A program made the translations under genes and the position numbers. From positions 1-7,686 of the forward strand of contig VFJU01000424.1 in NCBI GenBank assembly GCA_009885905.1: a stretch of 7,686 nt of DNA, given 5' to 3'. The notes under the pieces were generated by a model, which was given only the letters and a program-made list of their open reading frames with translations, was not told the origin of the DNA and made no database searches. Every line of letters starts with the position of its first letter. Positions within the stretch are counted from its first letter, which is position 1. The stretch is from Verrucomicrobiota bacterium. Its GTDB lineage: Bacteria; Verrucomicrobiota; Verrucomicrobiia; Verrucomicrobiales; Akkermansiaceae. Below are positions 1 to 5,610 of this stretch, one piece after another.

Positions 1-191
1 ACTCAGCGGTGACCAACGTGCTGATCGAAGGCTTGAGCGCCGGAACCCTGACCGACGCCAACGCCTGGAGTAGCGCCACCACGGTGAATGATCCGAGCAA
101 CACCACCTCCGTGTACACCGTGCGCGATTCCGTGCCGATTAGTAACGCTGACAAGCGTTTCCTCCGCCTGCGCTTTACCCTGCTACCCTGA
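1..191 (+). CDS. C-terminal end of a secreted modular protein (partial, 5' end outside window)
   Basis: The reading frame is open from the window edge (frame of base 3) to the TGA at 189-191, giving about 62 residues. The GTG at 9 is an internal valine, not a start: the codons before it encode S-A and align with P-A in the next gene's product. The peptide matches the last residues of the 1699-residue protein encoded downstream, including the stretches TTVNDPSNTTSVYTVRDSV and RFLRLRFTL, and ends LLP rather than LQP. The upstream gene therefore very probably encodes another exported protein with the same tail domain, of a kind found in many large Verrucomicrobiota surface proteins. The catalytic or binding part is not visible, so no function can be given. 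The gene lies 20 bases before the next ORF on the same strand, and no terminator lies between its stop and base 212. Confidence 0.85.
   Translation, partial: SAVTNVLIEGLSAGTLTDANAWSSATTVNDPSNTTSVYTVRDSVPISNADKRFLRLRFTLLP
74..191 (+). repeat. Near-identical 3' gene end, copy 1 (partner 5194-5311)
   Basis: By eye, these 118 bases differ from 5194-5311 at only 6 positions (113, 167, 176, 184, 185, 188), with uninterrupted identity at 74-112 and 114-166. The offset between copies is exactly 5120 with no gaps. Immediately upstream, at 1-73, the same alignment has about 22 mismatches. The abrupt change suggests that the 3' ends were homogenised by recombination, or that one end was copied from the other, rather than that protein constraint alone keeps them alike. 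Confidence 0.85.
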
Positions 192-202
192 TTCCTATTT
201 AT

Positions 203-208
203 TATAAA
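203..208 (+). promoter_or_regulatory. Possible -10 element (TATAAA) in an AT-rich gap
   Basis: The short gap between the two large genes is strikingly AT-rich (about 191-230) within a GC-rich region and contains TATTATAAAAT. A -10 box here would place transcription start near 214-216. That would exclude the ATG at 212 as the start codon and favour the in-frame ATG at 242. No good -35 sequence is seen about 17 bases upstream (CTGCTA at 180-185 matches TTGACA at only three positions), so this is tentative. Confidence 0.25.
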
Positions 209-211
209 ATT

Positions 212-3200
212 ATGAATATTCTACAAATTTGGATTCCTGTGATGCCCACCGACGGCCTGGCCCGCTTTTCCGCCCAGATTTTTGGGCGGTTTTTCAGGCT
301 AGGGTTGGTCGCGGTCACTTTATTTGCTTCCGTTATGGAGAGTCATGCCGCCACGCCGGACCCGACCACACCGTCGCGGGTGCTGACGCCGTTTTGGCGC
401 AATCGTCCGGTGCTCGGCTTCGCGCTCAAGAATGGCAACGGCGTGGCCCCGGTTCCGGAGTACCTCTTGGCGGGGGCCACGCCGACGGCCCCCGATTTCG
501 CTTACAGCGCGCGCCCCTATGGCACCGAGGTGCTGTGGGCCGACAATCTCTTCGTGGTCCGTCCGCTCGGCGGTTGGAACCCAGCGACCTTGCTGGGCGA
601 ACAGCTGGAGTATGGTGCTGGTTCGACCGCCGCTGATCTTTGTTATAAAAACCAGGACGGCTCGCTCGGCTACCGCTGGAATCTGCTGGCCCCGCGGCTC
701 TCTCCTTACAGTAACATCGGTTACACCGGTGGAGAGCTGACCTATGTGTTGGATAACACCCCATGGGATTTACCCACCACCGCAACTTTGGATGCGGCCG
801 GTGACTACGGCCAGTCGTCGCCGCCGGCGGACCTGAACCAATGGAGTACGTTTATCCAGGGGTTTGCCCAACAGTTGGTGAACCTCAATATCGCCACGGG
901 GACCGACGCACTGCGTTTCCGCCAGGGCACTGAGTGCAACTTCATTGATCGCTTCAATGGCACTCAGACGCAGTATAACGCCCAATACGCCGCCTCCGCC
1001 ACGGCGGTTAAAAGCGTGTTCCCCAACGCCCAGTTCGGGCCGTTCAACGCCGGCATTAACTCCCGGGTGACCCACGCCGCGCTCGCCACCTACTGCAAGA
1101 CCAACAACCTGCCGTTTGATTTCGCCCCCATTTCCCTCTACGAGGTGGCCAATAACGGCACCAATAAGTTCACCGATTCGGACAGCAAGTGGACCAACAC
1201 CATCGACGGGTGGGCCACCATCGAGACCAACCTCGGCCGCTCCGTCAGCCGCGAGATTCATGAGTTCGGCATTCTCTTCAACGAAGCCGGGCTGAGCACC
1301 ACGGAGCCGGGGTCGTGGGGCGCGGCCTGGACCTTTAACATCCTGATGAAGTTGTACTCCTGCGGCCTGCAACGCTCCTCGCACTGGGATTCAACCGAAG
1401 CCATCGTCGGCACCGCTAGCAACCCCACCATTGCCGCCCTGAAGGGGGACGGCTGGGTTTATACCGTGCTTGATTCTCTGGCGGGTGGCCAATGGACCTA
1501 CCTGACTCCACCGGCCGCGTCCCCCGCCGGCACCAAATACACCAGTGTCTGTGTGACCAAGGGCAACCGGGTCTACGTGGTGGTTTCGGCGATCAACGTC
1601 GTCACTGCCGGCAATGCCGCCCGCTCGCTCGACTCCCGCAACATCACCGTGAGCCTACCCAAAACGGCCGCCACGCTCGGGGATTCCCGCACGGTGCGTT
1701 ACACCGCCCTGACGCGCTCCACCGCCCTCTATGACCTGATCCGCGCCGATCTCGACGCCCAGCATCCGGAGTATTTTATCAACGACACCGCCACCTCCAT
1801 CAACTGGAGCAGCGTGCCCGGGCTGACGGCCAACGTGGCCACGATAGCCGGCACCGCCGGTAAAACTTGGGTGGCCAGCAACTGGACCAGCGGACAGGAC
1901 TACCGCCAAAAGGTCGTCGATTCGCTCGCGCTCAAGACTTTCACCGGCACGGTCACCAACCAGACTTCCACCTACAACCTGACCTTCCCGCTGGAAAATG
2001 CCGCGGTGATGGTGATCGCCATCGACAATCTGCCGACCGTCTCGATCGCGGCGAGCGATCCGACGGCGGCCGAGCCCGGCACCGATACTGGCACCTTCAC
2101 GGTGACGCGCAGCAGCGGGGCCACCTGGGCCACCACGGTGAACCTCGCGCTCACTGGCACCGCGACCCATGGCAGCGACTACACCCCCCTCGCCACCACC
2201 CTGACCTTCGCCGCCGGCGAAACCAGCAAGACCCTCACCGTTACCCCGCTCGACGATGCACTGGCCGAGGGCGCGGAAACGGTGATCGCCACCCTGGCCG
2301 CCGGGAGTGACTACACCATTGCCGCCTCACCCGCCGACACCGCGACGGTGACCCTTGCCGACAATCCCAACCGGACCACCCCCTCGATCACTGTCGCGCC
2401 GACGGCCTCAGTCCTCACCTACGGCCAGACCCTCGCGTCATCCACGCTCAGTGGCGGCTCGGCCTCGGAGCCGGGGGCCTTTGCCTTCACCACGCCGAGC
2501 ATCACCCCGACCGCGGGCATGGCGTTGCAAGGCTACACCTTCACCCCGACCAATACGGCCAACACCAACCTCGTCACCGGCACGGTCAGCGTGACGGTAG
2601 CCCAAGCCACGCCGGTGATCACGGCGCCGACCGCTTCGTCGATTTTAGTAGGCCAGACCCTGGCCGCCTCGACGCTCAGCGGCGGATACTCCTCGCCACC
2701 GGGTACGTTTGCCTTCACCACGCCGAGCACCGCACCGGCTACGGGGACCGCCGCGCAAGCCGTCACGTTTACCCCTACGGATGCGGTGAACTACACCACC
2801 GTGAGCACCACCGTGAATGTGACGGTGGTCGCGACTGCAACGTGGACCGGCGGCGGCGCCAACACCAACTGGAGCACCGCAGGCAACTGGGGCGGCACCG
2901 CGCCAGTCGCCGGTAACCGGCTGGCGTTTGCCGGCACCACACGGTTGGCCAACGTCAATAACCTCGCCGCCGACACCACGTTTGTGGGCCTTAATTTCAC
3001 CAACGATCCCGGTGTCACTGCCGGCAATTTCACCCTCTCCGGCAATCGCATCACTTTGGGCGGCGACATCGTGACGACGGGCAACGCCACCACCGGTACC
3101 AACGCGGCCACTCTGTCGCTCGCCTTGGTCCTGAGCGGCAATCGCACCCTCACGGCCAACACGAAACACACCCTGACGATCTCGGGTGCCATCACCGAAA

Positions 3201-5311
3201 TCGGCGGGGCGCGCAGCCTGACCAAGGAAGGCGCGGCCAGTCTGACGCTTTCTGGCAGCAATGCCTTCTCCGGTGGTTTTATCCTGAATACCGGCACCGT
3301 GACGGTGAATGCTCCCGCCGCCCTCGGCACCGGCCCGCTCGGCTGGGCCACCACCGGCAACGCGGTGACGCTGACCTTCACCACCACCGGCGGCACGGTG
3401 AACAACGCGCTCAACTGGGGCGGCGGCAATGTCACGATCAGCGCCAGCCAAGGCAACGTCGCAGCTCTGGTGTTTGCCAACTCTGGCTTCACCTCCGGTG
3501 CTGGCACCAAGACGCTGACTCTGCAAGGAGCCAGCACGGCGGACAACGATTTTCAGAACCTGATTCCCGAGGGCACGGGCAGCACCACTGTGGCCATGAA
3601 TGGCGCGGGCAACTGGAAACTATCCAACGACAGCAACGCCTTCAGCGGACCGCTCCAGGTTTTGCAGGGAAGGCTGACGATCACATCACTCGCCAATACC
3701 GGCAGCGTCAGCGCGGCCGGAACCGGCGCGGTCAATCCAGTGATCCGGCTCGGCAGCGGGATCGGTGACGGCGCGCTCAACTACATCGGTGCCGACAACG
3801 TCGCCAGCAACCGCAGCGTCCAGATCGGCAACGGCAGCACCTCTACCTTCACCGGCGGGGCCAAGATCACCAACAACGGCGCCGGCAGGCTGGTTTTTAC
3901 GGCGGCGAGTTTCAATCCGGCGACAACCACCGGCACCCCTTCTCGCACGCTCGCGCTGGGTGGCTCCAACACCGGCGCAAATCAGATCCAGGGCGTCATC
4001 CAAAATAACGCCGCCAGCGGCCCGGTGGCTATCACCAAGATCGACGCCGGCACTTGGATATTGTCCGGCAACAACACCAACACCGGCAACACGACGATCG
4101 GTGCCGGGACGCTGCAATTTACCAAGACCGGTTCGTTATATAATGGGACGGTCTCTAGCTGGACGGCGGCGAATATCAAAGTCGCGGGCAATGCGACCCT
4201 GGCGCTCAACGTCGGAGGCGCGAATGAATTTACCACTGGCAACATAACGACCTTGTTGACTAATCTGGGTGGAGCGAATGGCAACAGCACCGCCGGGTTC
4301 GCAGCGGGTTCCTCCATCGGTTTTGATACAACCAATGCAGTAAACGGCACCTTTACGATTGCGGATATTATTGCCAACTCCTCCGGCACCGGCGGCGGTG
4401 CGTTGGGAGTGATCAAGCTCGGTACCGGAACGCTGATTCTCTATAATAATACTTACAGCGGGCCGACGACAGTGAACGGTGGCACGCTTACACTCAACCA
4501 AGCCTGCCTCGCGGATGCGGCCAATTTCAACCTGGCTACCGGTGCGGTGTTGAACCTCACCTATAGTGGTACCGATACGATTGCCCAACTGCTCGTCGAT
4601 GGAGTGGTGCAATATCAAGGGACGTGGGGCAGCCTAGCCTCCAGCGCCGCGCATAAAACCGCCCAGATCACCGGCACCGGTCTGCTTAATATAACTTCCG
4701 GCCCAGCGGAGCCTGTAACCGTGACACTGCAAAACTTGACCCAAACCTACGATGGCAGCCCCAAGGCGGTCAGTGCGACGACATCGCCGCAAGCCGGCGT
4801 CGCGGTGGCCATTACCTATAATGACAGCAGCACAGCTCCGACGGCCGCTGGCAATTACAGCGTGGTGGCGACGGTGACGACCGCCGGTTACATCGGTACG
4901 GCCAGTGGCATCTTAGTGATTGTCACCGCCTTCGACAGTTGGGCCAGTGGTTTCGGGCTGACCGGTGCGTTGGCCGCCGCCGATCCGGACGGTGACGGTT
5001 TGCCCAATCTGATCGAATACGCCTTGGGACTGAACCCGACCGTATCCACCGCCAATCCGATCACGCGGAGTCTGGGCACGGTGAACGGCAGCACCTATCT
5101 GCAACTGAGCGTGAACCGCAACCCAGCGGTGACCAACGTGTTGATTGAGGGCCAAAGCACCGGCGTCCTCAGCACCCCTAGCTCCTGGAGCTCCGCCACC
5201 ACGGTGAATGATCCGAGCAACACCACCTCCGTTTACACCGTGCGCGATTCCGTGCCGATTAGTAACGCTGACAAGCGTTTCCTCCGGCTGCGCTTCACCC
5301 TGCAGCCTTGA
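212..5311 (+). CDS. Giant secreted GH39-like/clan GH-A glycosidase-like protein with Calx-beta, MBG and PATR repeats
   Basis: This is a 1699-residue exported protein. Residues about 28-46 form a signal peptide (RFFRLGLVAVTLFASV core, likely cleavage after SHA at 46). Residues about 50-430 resemble a clan GH-A TIM barrel of the GH39 type. In it, RQGTECN (E241) sits where the WNEPN acid/base normally lies, followed by FNGTQTQYNAQYAASATAVK, and HEFG (E351) is a possible nucleophile. Residues 430-606 look like an accessory beta-sandwich. A Calx-beta domain follows at about 608-718, then two 76-residue MBG-like repeats (725-876). A PATR beta-helix region starts near W878, with clear repeats near 1003, 1131, 1272 and 1398 (pattern K-x-G-x-G-T-L-x-L-...-Y/F-S-G-...-G-T-L). 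An MBG/YDG-like domain (about 1504-1570) precedes an EF-hand-like DPDGDGLPN (1591-1598) and the conserved tail. No autotransporter barrel is present. The ATG at 212 has no Shine-Dalgarno sequence; the in-frame ATG at 242 (codon 11) keeps the signal peptide and is a real alternative. Secretion is well supported. Enzyme activity and substrate are inferred, and the non-canonical motif leaves open a binding-only role. Confidence 0.85.
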   Translation: MNILQIWIPVMPTDGLARFSAQIFGRFFRLGLVAVTLFASVMESHAATPDPTTPSRVLTPFWRNRPVLGFALKNGNGVAPVPEYLLAGATPTAPDFAYSARPYGTEVLWADNLFVVRPLGGWNPATLLGEQLEYGAGSTAADLCYKNQDGSLGYRWNLLAPRLSPYSNIGYTGGELTYVLDNTPWDLPTTATLDAAGDYGQSSPPADLNQWSTFIQGFAQQLVNLNIATGTDALRFRQGTECNFIDRFNGTQTQYNAQYAASATAVKSVFPNAQFGPFNAGINSRVTHAALATYCKTNNLPFDFAPISLYEVANNGTNKFTDSDSKWTNTIDGWATIETNLGRSVSREIHEFGILFNEAGLSTTEPGSWGAAWTFNILMKLYSCGLQRSSHWDSTEAIVGTASNPTIAALKGDGWVYTVLDSLAGGQWTYLTPPAASPAGTKYTSVCVTKGNRVYVVVSAINVVTAGNAARSLDSRNITVSLPKTAATLGDSRTVRYTALTRSTALYDLIRADLDAQHPEYFINDTATSINWSSVPGLTANVATIAGTAGKTWVASNWTSGQDYRQKVVDSLALKTFTGTVTNQTSTYNLTFPLENAAVMVIAIDNLPTVSIAASDPTAAEPGTDTGTFTVTRSSGATWATTVNLALTGTATHGSDYTPLATTLTFAAGETSKTLTVTPLDDALAEGAETVIATLAAGSDYTIAASPADTATVTLADNPNRTTPSITVAPTASVLTYGQTLASSTLSGGSASEPGAFAFTTPSITPTAGMALQGYTFTPTNTANTNLVTGTVSVTVAQATPVITAPTASSILVGQTLAASTLSGGYSSPPGTFAFTTPSTAPATGTAAQAVTFTPTDAVNYTTVSTTVNVTVVATATWTGGGANTNWSTAGNWGGTAPVAGNRLAFAGTTRLANVNNLAADTTFVGLNFTNDPGVTAGNFTLSGNRITLGGDIVTTGNATTGTNAATLSLALVLSGNRTLTANTKHTLTISGAITEIGGARSLTKEGAASLTLSGSNAFSGGFILNTGTVTVNAPAALGTGPLGWATTGNAVTLTFTTTGGTVNNALNWGGGNVTISASQGNVAALVFANSGFTSGAGTKTLTLQGASTADNDFQNLIPEGTGSTTVAMNGAGNWKLSNDSNAFSGPLQVLQGRLTITSLANTGSVSAAGTGAVNPVIRLGSGIGDGALNYIGADNVASNRSVQIGNGSTSTFTGGAKITNNGAGRLVFTAASFNPATTTGTPSRTLALGGSNTGANQIQGVIQNNAASGPVAITKIDAGTWILSGNNTNTGNTTIGAGTLQFTKTGSLYNGTVSSWTAANIKVAGNATLALNVGGANEFTTGNITTLLTNLGGANGNSTAGFAAGSSIGFDTTNAVNGTFTIADIIANSSGTGGGALGVIKLGTGTLILYNNTYSGPTTVNGGTLTLNQACLADAANFNLATGAVLNLTYSGTDTIAQLLVDGVVQYQGTWGSLASSAAHKTAQITGTGLLNITSGPAEPVTVTLQNLTQTYDGSPKAVSATTSPQAGVAVAITYNDSSTAPTAAGNYSVVATVTTAGYIGTASGILVIVTAFDSWASGFGLTGALAAADPDGDGLPNLIEYALGLNPTVSTANPITRSLGTVNGSTYLQLSVNRNPAVTNVLIEGQSTGVLSTPSSWSSATTVNDPSNTTSVYTVRDSVPISNADKRFLRLRFTLQP
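270..294 (+). terminator. Intrinsic-terminator-like hairpin inside the start of the large CDS
   Basis: CCGCCCA (270-276) and TGGGCGG (283-289) form a perfect 7-bp GC-rich stem with a 6-base loop, followed directly by TTTTT (290-294). This is the classical form of a Rho-independent terminator. It lies 79 bases after the stop of the upstream gene and could end that transcript. It also lies within codons 20-28 of the downstream ORF, upstream of the signal-peptide hydrophobic core, so it could act as an attenuator or be a coincidence. Function is inferred from shape only. Confidence 0.45.
2384..2839 (+). repeat. Two tandem 228-bp (76-codon) MBG-like repeats
   Basis: Unit 1 is 2384-2611 and unit 2 is 2612-2839. 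Both encode the pattern APTAS..(Y/V)GQTLA-STLSGG...PG-FAFTTPS...TFTPT...V.VTV. A 22-base stretch at 2480-2501 recurs exactly at 2708-2729, which fixes the 228-base period and indicates internal duplication. Such immunoglobulin-like MBG repeats usually act as stalk or spacer modules in bacterial surface proteins. A third, divergent MBG/YDG-like domain lies near codons 1504-1570. Confidence 0.8.
5194..5311 (+). repeat. Near-identical 3' gene end, copy 2 (partner 74-191)
   Basis: This is the second copy of the conserved 3' end described at 74-191. It encodes the last 39 codons of the 1699-residue protein plus its stop. Identity includes third codon positions over runs of 39 and 53 bases, which protein-level selection alone would not be expected to maintain. 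Confidence 0.85.
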
Positions 5312-5450
5312 CGGTTGGGAACCCCGCGATGTGGATGAACGGCCAACACCCGGGCGTGGAGGAGCTTGTCATTACATTTGCGCCTCCTGTCATGCCAGGA
5401 TATTTAGTTGAGCAGCACAATTCAATCCTGTCTCGCCGTATAAGGAGGTA

Positions 5451-5482
5451 TTCCTTTCTGATGCGCAAACTACCGAAAGGAA
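5451..5482 (+). promoter_or_regulatory. 8-bp stem-loop next to the consensus Shine-Dalgarno sequence
   Basis: TTCCTTTC (5451-5458) pairs perfectly with GAAAGGAA (5475-5482), leaving a 16-base loop that contains the ATG at 5461. The stem begins two bases after AAGGAGG, so in RNA it would present the start codon in the loop with the ribosome-binding sequence just outside the stem. No T-run follows, so it is not a terminator. It may be a structured leader element or chance. Confidence 0.3.
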
Positions 5483-5514
5483 ACATTCGAGCGATCCGCC
5501 TTCATCGTGGCTGA
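5461..5514 (+). CDS. Possible 17-residue leader peptide or small ORF
   Basis: This ORF encodes MRKLPKGNIRAIRLHRG and stops at TGA 5512-5514. It is notable because AAGGAGG at 5442-5448 is the best Shine-Dalgarno sequence seen in the window, although the 12-base spacer to this ATG is longer than ideal. The peptide is strongly basic and resembles no family I recognise. It shares the reading frame of the GH32 gene downstream, separated by its stop codon, so it cannot be an N-terminal extension of it. It might be a leader peptide in the mRNA of the GH32 genes, a decayed gene start, or chance. Confidence 0.25.
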   Translation: MRKLPKGNIRAIRLHRG

Positions 5515-5534
5515 TATGGAGACTATCTCCATGT
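5514..5534. promoter_or_regulatory. Perfect palindrome, possible operator or RNA hairpin
   Basis: ATGGAGA (5516-5522) and TCTCCAT (5526-5532) are exact inverted repeats separated by CTA. In RNA the stem extends to 9 bp through a U-G and an A-U pair (5514-5534). It begins directly at the stop of the 17-codon ORF and lies 78 bases before the preferred GH32 start. A dyad of this size in a leader region could bind a dimeric regulator. No T-run follows, so termination is unlikely. Function is inferred from symmetry and position. Confidence 0.35.
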
Positions 5535-5610
5535 ACATCTACCTCATGGATCATCACCCGCATTCCTCAACCTTATGTTCAGATCCCAAAATCCACCCAG
5601 TTGCACTCCC

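Larger units (their letters stand above)
5312..5610. other. Long intergenic region between the giant gene and the GH32 genes
   Basis: About 300 bases hold no convincing protein gene longer than a few codons. From 5389 onward the sequence is less GC-rich than the flanking genes. It contains a consensus Shine-Dalgarno sequence (AAGGAGG, 5442-5448), a 17-codon ORF, an 8-bp hairpin (5451-5482) and a perfect palindrome (5516-5532). No T-run-backed terminator is seen after the giant gene's stop at 5311. No promoter with acceptable -35/-10 spacing was found, but the position makes this the likely control region for the GH32 genes. Confidence 0.6.

Noticed and set aside
2384..2839. Tandem repeat as a CRISPR array or mobile element
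   Set aside because: The 228-base units are in-frame protein repeats that diverge outside a 22-base match, with no spacer pattern or terminal inverted repeats.
770..4618. Many long open frames on the minus strand and in other plus frames inside the giant gene
   Set aside because: They lie wholly within a well-supported coding frame with recognisable domains, show low-complexity composition expected from reading GC-rich sequence in the wrong frame, and resemble no family.
5313..5388. Possible terminator after the giant gene (GGTT/AACC, and GGAGG/CCTCC pairings)
   Set aside because: The stems are only 4-5 bp and none is followed by a T-run.
5408..5444. TTGAGC and TATAAG as a promoter for the GH32 genes
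   Set aside because: The spacing is about 25 bases, too long for a standard sigma-70-type promoter; the alternative TTCAAT at 5421 is too close at about 12.
5308..5514. A 68-codon frame starting at a TTG that overlaps the giant gene's stop
   Set aside because: The start is weak, it overlaps the end of the preceding gene, and its product has no recognisable features. Only its last 17 codons, behind AAGGAGG, merit mention.
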